Shown piece after piece: positions 1-8,474 of a DNA stretch of 33,248 nt. The notes under the pieces were generated by a model that had not been told where the DNA came from, did no database searches, and saw nothing but the letters and a program-made list of their open reading frames with translations. A program made the translations under genes and the position numbers. Position 1 is the first letter of the stretch. The number at the start of each line of letters is the position of its first letter. The stretch spans positions 1-33,248 of the forward strand of contig JAUSHV010000033.1 of NCBI GenBank assembly GCA_030648495.1. The letters are read 5' to 3'. This stretch comes from a bacterium. GTDB taxonomy: Bacteria > Patescibacteriota > Minisyncoccia > UBA11713 > 2-01-FULL-45-33.

Positions 1-223
1 AAACTTTTATATTTTGAGACTTCAAATTTGCTACGGCTTTGTCCAGAACCTCCAAATTTTTTTCCACGGAACACAATCCGCCTGTTGAAATCGGTCCGCA
101 GACCATGGCAACCGGTCCTGGCTGCATTTTTTCAAGCACTAGCATTGCTTTGTCGGATAGGCACGGAAAACTAGAACATGGTTCAAGATTTTTTAAATCT
201 TCCGGAGTCCAAAATGGTCCCAT
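1..223 (-). CDS. Hypothetical protein, N-terminal part only (runs off left edge)
   Basis: Open minus-strand frame from ATG at 223 to the window edge (MGPFWTPEDLKNLEPCSSFPCLSDKAMLVLEKMQPGPVAMVCGPISTGGLCSVEKNLEVLDKAVANLK...); G-rich SD-like stretch upstream. Preferred over the plus-strand 39..260 ORF. Confidence 0.55.
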   Translation of the reverse strand, partial: MGPFWTPEDLKNLEPCSSFPCLSDKAMLVLEKMQPGPVAMVCGPISTGGLCSVEKNLEVLDKAVANLKSQNIKV

Positions 224-284
224 TAAGCACCCCCCAATCTTTTTAGAGTATATCACGTAATAATAATTTTGGCAAGAGAAAAAG

Positions 285-307
285 AAAAACGCCGGAAAGG
301 CGTTTTT
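285..307. terminator. Bidirectional intrinsic terminator
   Basis: AAAAACGCC-GGAAA-GGCGTTTTT perfect 9-bp stem, U-tract on either strand. Confidence 0.75.
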
Positions 308-686
308 ATATTGCGAGTAGAAGAATTTCTACCAAGCCGAGCTTATCCAATTCTTTTCGAAGTGCGCTTTTTTTGGTTTCCAATTTTTGAATTTCATCAT
401 TTATGTCTTTTATTTTTTTTGAGAGAATTTTGGTTTTTTCAAGATCAATCTTGCCTTCAAGATATTCTGTTAACAAGTTGATATGGTTGCTCACCCTATT
501 AATAGAGGTTTGAATGTCGCTCTCGGCGCGTTCAAGCGAAGCCGCGCATAATTCGCTACCATATTCATTCCAAGCGGATTTGTTAAATTCTTTCTTAGCT
601 TTTAATTTTTTTTCAAACCGAGCCTTCTCTTCTTTAAGTCTCTCAATTTCTCGAGCTATCTTTTGATTGATTGTGGCCACGCACAC
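306..686 (-). CDS. Coiled-coil hypothetical protein
   Basis: 126-aa ORF, K/E-rich heptad-like sequence, terminator at its 3' end. Confidence 0.65.
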   Translation of the reverse strand: MCVATINQKIAREIERLKEEKARFEKKLKAKKEFNKSAWNEYGSELCAASLERAESDIQTSINRVSNHINLLTEYLEGKIDLEKTKILSKKIKDINDEIQKLETKKSALRKELDKLGLVEILLLAI

Positions 687-734
687 CCCTTTAATCTAAA
701 AGCATTCTAACGCCTAGAAAAATTTTGTCCAGAC

Positions 735-2042
735 TTACTCCGCAGAGATGCCTTCTCCCGAAACATCCCCCTCTGTGTTGGCTTCGGCCACGGTTTCGCC
801 TGTTTTTGAACGGATATCTATTTTATAGCCCGTGAGCTTTGCCGCAAGCCGGACATTTTGTCCGCCTTTGCCTATGGCGAGTGAAAGCTGTTCTTCGGCA
901 ACGGTAACTTTGGCATGTTTTCTTTCTTCATCAATATCTACTTCCAAAATTTTTGCGGGGGAAAGAGAAGCAGAAATATATTTTTCAGAATTGTCGTTGT
1001 AAGGAATGATATCTATTTTTTCTCCGCCAAGTTCGGCGATTACAGTGCTGACCCTTACTCCCTTTTGCCCGACGCATGAGCCGACGGGATCGATATGCTC
1101 TTCGTTTGAGGCAACGGCTATTTTTGTTCGAGACCCCGCTTCGCGGGCGATATTTTTTATCTCAACCACGCCCGAGGCTATTTCAGGAACTTCCATTTCA
1201 AATAATTTTGCGACAAATTTAGGATGAGAACGCGAAAGATATATTGAGGGGCCTCTCTGACTTTTGTCTACTTTGAGAAGCAAGGACTTAATTCGCTCTC
1301 CAACGCGGTATCTTTCTCCACGGACTTGTTCGTCGGGCGGCAGAAGGCCTATTGAACGGACCAAATCCAAAAACACGAAGCGGCCTTCTATTCTTTGGAC
1401 TATGCCGCTCACTATTTCGCCTTCACGGCCGGAGAATTCATCATAAATAGAATCGCGTTCCGCTTCACGGATTCTTTGTAAAATAACTTGTTTGGCGGTT
1501 TGTGCGGCGATTCTTCCATAGTCTTCTTTTGTCTCAAGCGGAAAAGTAAGTTCGTCTCCCGGTTTTATACTCACCGCTTTCAGCGGGACCCCGCCAGCGG
1601 CGGTGGCCTTTTTTATTTTTTTGGCTTCGCCGATCATTATGTGGCGGTCTTCATTGAAGCGGACCTTTTTGATTTCATTTGTATCTCCTTCTTCTGTGAC
1701 AACGTCTTCTCTGGCTTCCCGCGCCGCTTCTCTTGCTTCGTCGCGCTCGCTTTTATATTCGGGAGCGTAAGCCCCAGCGGCTTCTCTTACGGCTTCCTCC
1801 GCTGCGATCTCTTCTCCGGACTTTATCATTGATTCATCAACCACGGTTTTAACCTGCCAAAAAGATGCCTCTCCTGTGGCAGTATCGAATTTTGACCTCA
1901 CAACTTGAGTCTTTTTGCCGTAATCTTTTTTGTAAGCGGCGGCAAGGGCCATTTCTATGGTCTCGATGATCTTTTCCTTGGAAATGCCCTTGTCCTGTGC
2001 CAGTTGGTCGAGTGCTGCGTTGAGATTTTTTAGGTCTAACAT
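735..2042 (-). CDS. nusA: Transcription termination/antitermination protein NusA
   Basis: NusA N-terminal domain (IIETIEMALAAAYKKDYG), S1/KH region (HIDPVGSCVGQKGVRVSTVIAELGGEKIDIIPY...SLAIGKGGQNVRLAAKLTGYKIDI). Confidence 0.95.
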   Translation of the reverse strand: MLDLKNLNAALDQLAQDKGISKEKIIETIEMALAAAYKKDYGKKTQVVRSKFDTATGEASFWQVKTVVDESMIKSGEEIAAEEAVREAAGAYAPEYKSERDEAREAAREAREDVVTEEGDTNEIKKVRFNEDRHIMIGEAKKIKKATAAGGVPLKAVSIKPGDELTFPLETKEDYGRIAAQTAKQVILQRIREAERDSIYDEFSGREGEIVSGIVQRIEGRFVFLDLVRSIGLLPPDEQVRGERYRVGERIKSLLLKVDKSQRGPSIYLSRSHPKFVAKLFEMEVPEIASGVVEIKNIAREAGSRTKIAVASNEEHIDPVGSCVGQKGVRVSTVIAELGGEKIDIIPYNDNSEKYISASLSPAKILEVDIDEERKHAKVTVAEEQLSLAIGKGGQNVRLAAKLTGYKIDIRSKTGETVAEANTEGDVSGEGISAE

Positions 2043-2144
2043 TGGTTTTTATAAATGTTTAATAATAAAAGCCCATTTTCAAAATGGACCGTAAGCTAAG
2101 CCTAGCGCAAGCATAGCAATGTGTCAAGCTTGCGCAAAGAATGC

Positions 2145-2150
2145 TATAAT
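2145..2150 (+). promoter_or_regulatory. Extended -10 promoter (TGCTATAAT), likely leaderless start at 2158
   Basis: TGC TATAAT, then 7 nt to ATG at 2158. Confidence 0.6.
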
Positions 2151-2157
2151 TCTCTAT

Positions 2158-3129
2158 ATGGTGCAAAGCAGTCGGTTTGACAGCTTGAATTTGAATAAGA
2201 TATGTGGGAAATATCGGGTCAGCCTTTGGCAATGCCCGCAATTTTTGTTTTTAGTAATGGGCATGGTGATAATAGTTGCGATAATATCGGCCTATGTTGT
2301 TGCGAGCAAATACCAGGAGCCGGAGCTGGCGGCGGTTTCCGTGCTTATCCTGGCGGTGGTGCTTTTTGTAGTAGGACATATGATAATTTCAGCGTTTGAA
2401 AAAGTCGCCACAGCTTCTTTATCCAAATCAGAATTTATCAGTATTATGTCGCATCAATTAAGGAGTCCGCTTTCGGCGGTCAAGTGGCAATTAAATATGA
2501 TGCTTTCCGGTGACGGAAATGCCGCCGTGTCGAACGAGTCGCGTAACTTCCTTGAGGCCATTTACGACCAGAACGAACGCATGATACGCGCGGTAAACGA
2601 TCTTTTGGAGGTAAACCGCATAGAAGACGGAGATCTGGTTATGCGCCCATCACTTTTCTCTCTTTTTGCTCTTACCGGCCGGGTAGCCGGCGAATTTGAA
2701 AAATTTTCTTTAGTGAATAATACTAAAATCAGCATATTGGCCCAAAAAGATTTGCCGATGGTGTATGCTGATGAGGAGCGCATAAGACGGGTAATGGAAC
2801 ATTTGATAGATAACGCGGTTCGCTACAGCGCCCAAAAAGGAGATATTGCTATAAGCTTGGAGAAAAAAAACGACAATGTTCTCTGCAAGATTAGCGACCA
2901 GGGGACAGGGATATCGGATTCGGAAAAAACAAGGGTGTTCGATAAATTTTTCCGTTCAGTGAACGCAGCCAGGTACCAAACCGAAGGTAGCGGCGTGGGT
3001 TTGTTCATCGCAAAATCGATAATCAAATTATCCGGAGGGGAAATCGGATTTTCTTCTCTGCTCGGGAAAGGGTCGATTTTTTGGTTCATATTGCCTGTCC
3101 GCCGAGGAGGCGGGCCAATTAATAATTAA
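2158..3129 (+). CDS. Membrane sensor histidine kinase (HisKA-HATPase_c)
   Basis: Two TM segments, H-box SEFISIMSHQLRSPLSAVKW, HATPase motifs (DNAVRYSAQKGDIAI, DQGTGI, GSGVGLFIAKSII); start placed at ATG 2158 rather than 2119 from -10 position. Confidence 0.9.
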   Translation: MVQSSRFDSLNLNKICGKYRVSLWQCPQFLFLVMGMVIIVAIISAYVVASKYQEPELAAVSVLILAVVLFVVGHMIISAFEKVATASLSKSEFISIMSHQLRSPLSAVKWQLNMMLSGDGNAAVSNESRNFLEAIYDQNERMIRAVNDLLEVNRIEDGDLVMRPSLFSLFALTGRVAGEFEKFSLVNNTKISILAQKDLPMVYADEERIRRVMEHLIDNAVRYSAQKGDIAISLEKKNDNVLCKISDQGTGISDSEKTRVFDKFFRSVNAARYQTEGSGVGLFIAKSIIKLSGGEIGFSSLLGKGSIFWFILPVRRGGGPINN

Positions 3130-3141
3130 TAATTAAAAAAT

Positions 3142-3516
3142 ATGAAAAAGATACTGTTTGTGGAAGACGAAGAATCTTTGCAAAAATCATTAGGGGCGGC
3201 GCTTGAGGAGCAAAATTACCAGGTTTTCAGGGCTTTGGACGGTGAGGCCGGCCTTAGCCTGGCAAAAAAAGAACTGCCCGCCCTTATTTTATTGGACCTG
3301 ATACTGCCAAAAAAGAACGGATTCGAGGTGTTGTCCGAGCTGAAGAGCGATCCCTCCACCAAAAATATCCCGATAATAGTTTTGACCAATCTGGAGGGGT
3401 CCGCGGATGTAGAGAGGGCGCTTACCTCGGGCGCGACAACTTATTTGGTGAAAGCCAATTATACTTTGCAGGATGTTATAGCAAAGATTGAAGGAGTTTT
3501 AAGCCACTCAAAATAA
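3142..3516 (+). CDS. Single-domain response regulator (CheY-like receiver)
   Basis: KKILFVEDEESLQ, LILLDLILPKKNGFEVL, PIIVLTN, receiver only. Confidence 0.93.
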   Translation: MKKILFVEDEESLQKSLGAALEEQNYQVFRALDGEAGLSLAKKELPALILLDLILPKKNGFEVLSELKSDPSTKNIPIIVLTNLEGSADVERALTSGATTYLVKANYTLQDVIAKIEGVLSHSK

Positions 3517-3531
3517 TTTTTTTAATAAAGA

Positions 3532-5286
3532 ATGAAGATAGAACAGCAACAATTTAAAGCCTTTTTATTGGATTCGGAGCTTGTCAGTGCCACCGACATA
3601 GAAAAAGCCGAAAAAGAATCTAAATCCGGCGGGAAAAATATCGAAGATATTTTGCTGGCAGAAAAAAAAATCTCTGACGCAGACATAGCGCGCATTAAAG
3701 CTTATATTTTAGGCATCCCTTTTGTTAATCTTGAGGACGAGAAAATCGATCCTAAGATTTTGGCGATAATTCCCGAGCCAATTGCTAAAAAAAATAATAT
3801 TGTCTCGTTCAAAAAAAATGGAAATTTGCTGGAGGTAGCCATGCTTGATCCGGAGGACCTCGAAACCATTGAATTCATCAAGAAAAAATCTGACCTAAAA
3901 ATACTGCCTCGCCTAACCAACGCGGCTTCGATAAAAAAAGTGCTCTCGCAGTATCAAAAAAGCCTTGAAGTCGAGTTCGGCGATATTATCAAAAACGAAA
4001 CGGAAAAAACGCTGATATCGGTTGCGCAGGAAGAAGGAAAGGAAATTAGCGAGGAAGATCTGAAAAAAATAGCCGAAGACTTGCCGATAATTAAGATAGT
4101 GGATACTTTGCTGCGCCACGCAATTTTGGGACGCGCTTCCGATATACATATAGAACCTATGGAAAAAGAAGTACTTGTCCGTTACCGTATCGACGGGATC
4201 CTTCACGAGGCGATGGTTTTGCCCGCGCAAGTTGCGCCCGGAATCGTCGCCCGCATAAAAGTGCTTTCAAATCTTAAATTAGACGAACATAGGCTTCCCC
4301 AGGATGGGCGTTTCAAAATCGAAACACCGGAATATAAAATTTCTTTTCGCGTGTCGGTGCTCCCGGTTTTTGACGGCGAAAAGATAGTTATGAGGCTGCT
4401 CCCCGAAAGTAGCAAAGGATTTACTTTTGAAGAATTATCGTTTCATGGCGAAGACCTGGAAAAATTGCATAAGTATATAAAAAGGCCTGTAGGCATGATA
4501 CTGGCAACCGGGCCGACCGGCTCAGGAAAAACAACAACTCTTTACTCGGTGCTTTCTGTGCTAAATACCCCGGGGGTGAATATTTCAACCATTGAAGATC
4601 CTATTGAGTATAGAATGCCCCGTATAAATCAGACGCAAGTGCGTCCTGAAATAGGCTTTTCTTTTGCTAATGGCATGAGGACACTCGTTCGCCAGGACCC
4701 GGATATTATGATGATTGGAGAGATACGCGATGAAGAAACCGCGGGACTAGCCATCAATGCCGCTTTGACCGGGCATTTGGTAGTAGCGACCCTACATACG
4801 AATTCTGCTGCAGGCGCTCTTCCGAGACTACTCGACATGCATATTGAACCATTTTTGATAGTTTCCACGGTAAACGTTATCATTGGTCAGCGGCTTGTGC
4901 GAAAACTTTGCAAGGACAACATTGAATACAAATTGTCGGATGCGGAATTTAAGAGTCTTTCAAAAGAGGTGGATATGAACCGAGTTCTTGATTTTCTTAA
5001 GAAAGAAAAAATCGTCGCTCCAAAAACGGAATGGAAAGACATTTCGTTTTTTAAGCCAAAGCCTGCCGGAGAATGTCCAGATGGATACTCGAGCCGTATT
5101 GGCATACATGAGGTTTTGGAAGTGACTTCAACAATCAAAAATTTAATAATGCAAAACGCTACCGGTGATGATATAGAAAAACAAGCCAAGTCCGAAGGAA
5201 TGATGACCATGATGGAAGATGGCATCTTCAAATGCGTCCAAGGACTTACAACAATTGAAGAGATTTTGAGGGTGACCAGGGAGTAA
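3532..5286 (+). CDS. pilB: Type IV pilus assembly ATPase PilB/GspE
   Basis: MshEN/T2SSE-N, Walker A GPTGSGKTTTLYS, RQDPDIMMIGEIRDEETA, TGHLVVATLHTNSA. Confidence 0.95.
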   Translation: MKIEQQQFKAFLLDSELVSATDIEKAEKESKSGGKNIEDILLAEKKISDADIARIKAYILGIPFVNLEDEKIDPKILAIIPEPIAKKNNIVSFKKNGNLLEVAMLDPEDLETIEFIKKKSDLKILPRLTNAASIKKVLSQYQKSLEVEFGDIIKNETEKTLISVAQEEGKEISEEDLKKIAEDLPIIKIVDTLLRHAILGRASDIHIEPMEKEVLVRYRIDGILHEAMVLPAQVAPGIVARIKVLSNLKLDEHRLPQDGRFKIETPEYKISFRVSVLPVFDGEKIVMRLLPESSKGFTFEELSFHGEDLEKLHKYIKRPVGMILATGPTGSGKTTTLYSVLSVLNTPGVNISTIEDPIEYRMPRINQTQVRPEIGFSFANGMRTLVRQDPDIMMIGEIRDEETAGLAINAALTGHLVVATLHTNSAAGALPRLLDMHIEPFLIVSTVNVIIGQRLVRKLCKDNIEYKLSDAEFKSLSKEVDMNRVLDFLKKEKIVAPKTEWKDISFFKPKPAGECPDGYSSRIGIHEVLEVTSTIKNLIMQNATGDDIEKQAKSEGMMTMMEDGIFKCVQGLTTIEEILRVTRE

Positions 5287-5338
5287 TATTGTTTAGTTTA
5301 ATAAAAAACACCAATTTGTTTTTGATGTTTTCTAGGTT

Positions 5339-5596
5339 CTATTTCCCAATATTTAAATAGAACTTAATGCTATTTCTGTGCGCTACTGGCAAATTACTAT
5401 AATTAGTATCAGTCCAGCGATCAATGCTTTTAAGTCCGAATCGTTTAGCGTCTGTAATAATCTGTTTTCTCTGTGTTTCGGAAACCCCAATCTGATTTAA
5501 GAATCGTTGGAATATGAGTATCTCATTTTGCCGCTCCATAGAAATACAAAAAATTATAAAAATTACGGCCAATAAAATAACTAAGGCTATACCCAT
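5339..5596 (-). CDS. Small membrane-anchored hypothetical protein
   Basis: 85-aa ORF with N-terminal TM and strong SD (AAGGGAGGA) upstream of ATG. Confidence 0.6.
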   Translation of the reverse strand: MGIALVILLAVIFIIFCISMERQNEILIFQRFLNQIGVSETQRKQIITDAKRFGLKSIDRWTDTNYSNLPVAHRNSIKFYLNIGK

Positions 5597-5663
5597 ATAT
5601 TCCTCCCTTTTGATATTCTAACTAATACATAGCAGGAATTACATAATTTTGCAAACAAGATGT

Positions 5664-5669
5664 TATAAT
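5664..5669 (+). promoter_or_regulatory. Extended -10 promoter of pilC
   Basis: TGT TATAAT, 8 nt before pilC ATG. Confidence 0.55.
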
Positions 5670-5677
5670 AAGTCTAT

Positions 5678-6913
5678 ATGCCGCTTTATCATTATAAAGG
5701 CAGGGATTCCTCCGGAGCCGAAACTGAGGGTGACAGAGATTCCAAAGACCAGTACGAGCTTGCGAAAACGCTTCGAGCGGAAGGATTTTTACCTACATAT
5801 ATAGTAGATGCTAAAAAGAATAAAGGAGGCTTATTCGGAAAAAAATTCAAACCCGGTGATTATATTCCTTCGTTCCTAAAGCGTATAAAGCTGGAGGAAA
5901 AAATGAATTTTGCCAGAAATACCGCCGTAATGGTTGGGGCGGGGCTTTCGCTGACCAAAGCTCTGGAAGTTATGACGCGCCAAACGGAAAACGAAAAATT
6001 TAAAGGGATAATACTTTCAATGGTGGAGACGATTAAGCGTGGAAAAACATTCGCCGAGGCGCTCAGCGAATTCCCGGCCGTTTTCCCGAAATATTTTCAG
6101 GAGATGGTGAGGGCGGGAGAAAAGTCAGGAAAATTGGAAGGGTCTTTGAAATTAGTGGCGATGCAGTTAAAAAAAGATTACACGCTGCGCCGCAAAGTAA
6201 GAAGTGCAATGATTTATCCTGCGGTTATTGTTGTTGCAATGATAGGCATAGGCATATTGATGCTTATCTATGTTGTGCCGACCTTGATTTCAACTTTTGA
6301 AGAATTAAAAGTGGAGCTGCCGCTCTCGACCAGAATTGTTATTTTCCTTAGCAGGTCGCTTTTACAAAGCGGAATTTTTGTAGCTGTCGGCGCATGCATT
6401 TTGGGTTATTTTCTGGTTCGTTTTTTAAAAAGTGTCATGGGAAAGAATTTTTTGGATTGGGGTTTTACTCACGCACCGATGTTAAAAGGAATAAATCAAA
6501 AACTGAACTCCGCGCGCACTTGCCGTACGTTAAGCTCGCTTCTTTCTTCGGGAGTAGATGTTTTGGAGGCGCTCTTAATTACCAAAGGGGTTTTACAGAA
6601 CCATTATTTCCAGAATGTTTTGAGCGATGCGAGGGAACGGATACAAAAAGGAGAAACTATTTCGAAAGCTTTTTTGGCCGCCGAATATTTTCCCCCATTG
6701 GTAGGCGAAATGATGGCCGTTGGCGAGGAGACCGGCGAACTTTCAAAAATGCTGTTGCGGCTGGCGATGTTCTATGAAACCGAAGTTTCGGCGGCGACCA
6801 AAGACCTTTCAACAGTCATTGAGCCCTTGCTTATGATAATTATCGGAATAGTAGTCGGTTTTTTCGCCATATCAATGATTTCGCCGATGTATAACTTGTC
6901 CGGAGTAATTTAA
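5678..6913 (+). CDS. pilC: Type IV pilus inner-membrane platform protein PilC (GspF family)
   Basis: Two GspF repeats (FARNTAVMVGAGLSLTKALEVM; CRTLSSLLSSGVDVLEAL). Confidence 0.95.
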   Translation: MPLYHYKGRDSSGAETEGDRDSKDQYELAKTLRAEGFLPTYIVDAKKNKGGLFGKKFKPGDYIPSFLKRIKLEEKMNFARNTAVMVGAGLSLTKALEVMTRQTENEKFKGIILSMVETIKRGKTFAEALSEFPAVFPKYFQEMVRAGEKSGKLEGSLKLVAMQLKKDYTLRRKVRSAMIYPAVIVVAMIGIGILMLIYVVPTLISTFEELKVELPLSTRIVIFLSRSLLQSGIFVAVGACILGYFLVRFLKSVMGKNFLDWGFTHAPMLKGINQKLNSARTCRTLSSLLSSGVDVLEALLITKGVLQNHYFQNVLSDARERIQKGETISKAFLAAEYFPPLVGEMMAVGEETGELSKMLLRLAMFYETEVSAATKDLSTVIEPLLMIIIGIVVGFFAISMISPMYNLSGVI

Positions 6914-6915
6914 AT

Positions 6916-7362
6916 ATGAAGGGATTCACACTGTTAGAGGCATTGGTCAGTATTGCAATAATCGTTATGCTGGCGGCGTTAACATTTTCGGTAATGTCTT
7001 CTTTCGGAGAATCAAACAAATTAACGGAAGCAAATTCAGGGGTTATCGGCCTGTTGCGGGACGCCCGGTCCAGAACACTCGCGTCTGAATTTAGCTCCAA
7101 TTTCGGAGTGCATTTTGAAAATACCAGAGCGGTGCTGTTCCGGGGAGACGTTTATGATTCGGCAAGTCCGGCAAACGAGCCGTATTTATTGCCTCCGAGC
7201 ATAGAAATCAGCGCAATAGACCTGACCGCGGGCGCGGTTGATACTGTATTTACCAGACTCTACGGCACAACAACGGCTTCAGGCACGGTAACTCTGAGGT
7301 CCAGATCTGTTCCGGCCAAGACTCATACGGTTTCTATATATTCAACAGGCGGTATTAAGTAG
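6916..7362 (+). CDS. Prepilin-like / GspH-type minor pilin
   Basis: N-terminal class III-type prepilin motif KGFTLLEALVSIAIIVMLAALTFSV. Confidence 0.85.
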   Translation: MKGFTLLEALVSIAIIVMLAALTFSVMSSFGESNKLTEANSGVIGLLRDARSRTLASEFSSNFGVHFENTRAVLFRGDVYDSASPANEPYLLPPSIEISAIDLTAGAVDTVFTRLYGTTTASGTVTLRSRSVPAKTHTVSIYSTGGIK

Positions 7363-7390
7363 CCGGGCGCGGTGTGTTAAAATTAAGCTA

Positions 7391-7885
7391 ATGGGGAAAA
7401 CTAAGATAAACAGCGGTTTCGGTGTAATTGAAGTTTTAGTGGCCGCCACGATAATCAGTACCGCCATTTTTTCGCTTTTTAATGTTTTTGTGCTGGCCGC
7501 CAGGCTGTCGGAGGAATCCGCGGATAAAATACGCGCAAATTTTTTGGCCGAAGAAGGGCTTGAAGCACTGCGGTATTTAAGAGACGAAAGCTGGCAGTCA
7601 AATTTAGCGGCCTTAAGCGCCGGCACGAATTATTATTTGTCTTTTGACGGCGGTACGTCGGAGTGGAGCATCGGAACTTCAAATCCCGGCGCGATAGATT
7701 CGGTATTTACGCGGACAATTACGCCGGCGAATGTTTCAAGGGATTCATCCGATAATATTGTTTCCGCCGGCGGAACGAACGACCCGAATACCAAACTGTT
7801 CAGTGTCCGGGTAACCTGGTTGGAGCATGGCGCGCTTCAAAGTTTAGTATTGAGCACTTATTTAGCGGATATTTATAATAAATGA
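7391..7885 (+). CDS. Prepilin-like / PilV-type minor pilin
   Basis: GFGVIEVLVAATIISTAIFSLFNVFVLA...LAEEGLEALRYLRDESW. Confidence 0.8.
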   Translation: MGKTKINSGFGVIEVLVAATIISTAIFSLFNVFVLAARLSEESADKIRANFLAEEGLEALRYLRDESWQSNLAALSAGTNYYLSFDGGTSEWSIGTSNPGAIDSVFTRTITPANVSRDSSDNIVSAGGTNDPNTKLFSVRVTWLEHGALQSLVLSTYLADIYNK

Positions 7886-7904
7886 TTCACCCCGTTAGAA
7901 AATT

Positions 7905-8471
7905 TTGAATCGTGTTATGTTAACAAACAACTTTAAAAAAAATAGCAATAAATTTGGTGGTAATAAATTTACTAGTAAATTTTCATACGGGGTAAAAAAA
8001 CTCAAAGGTTTTTCTCTCATAGAAGTTGTTGTCTATCTCGCGCTGATAGCCGTCGTTGGAGTTGTAACCGTGGAATCGGTTTTTACCGTTTATAAGGCAT
8101 ACGCGCGTTTAAGAGTTGAGAGGCGGATAATGCTCAATGGCGATACGGCAATGGAAACAATTATCCGCAGTGTGCGCGAAGCCACAAGCACGGACTCCGC
8201 GGGAAGCGTGTTCGGGACAAATCCGGGCATTTTGAGCGCCGGCGGAAAAATATTTTCCGTAAACAGTTCAAGCGGCGCGCTTCAGATTGATGACGGGTCC
8301 GGAAATGCGGATATCACTACCGATGCCGCCATTACGAATCTGGTTTTTTACCGTCAGGCAACGACAACTTCGGAAATTATAAAAATTGAAATGACGCTCT
8401 CGGCCGGACAGGGGTCATTTAATAAAACAAGGAATTTTTCCGGAAGCGCGGTATTAAGAGGAAAGTATTAA
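7905..8471 (+). CDS. Prepilin-like minor pilin (PilW/GspJ-like)
   Basis: KGFSLIEVVVYLALIAVVGVVTVESVF. Confidence 0.8.
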   Translation: MNRVMLTNNFKKNSNKFGGNKFTSKFSYGVKKLKGFSLIEVVVYLALIAVVGVVTVESVFTVYKAYARLRVERRIMLNGDTAMETIIRSVREATSTDSAGSVFGTNPGILSAGGKIFSVNSSSGALQIDDGSGNADITTDAAITNLVFYRQATTTSEIIKIEMTLSAGQGSFNKTRNFSGSAVLRGKY

Positions 8472-8474
8472 AAC

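Noticed and set aside
39-260. 73-aa plus-strand ORF at the left edge
   Set aside because: The opposite strand has an open frame with better composition (VAMVCGPISTGGLC) and a start with a G-rich SD.
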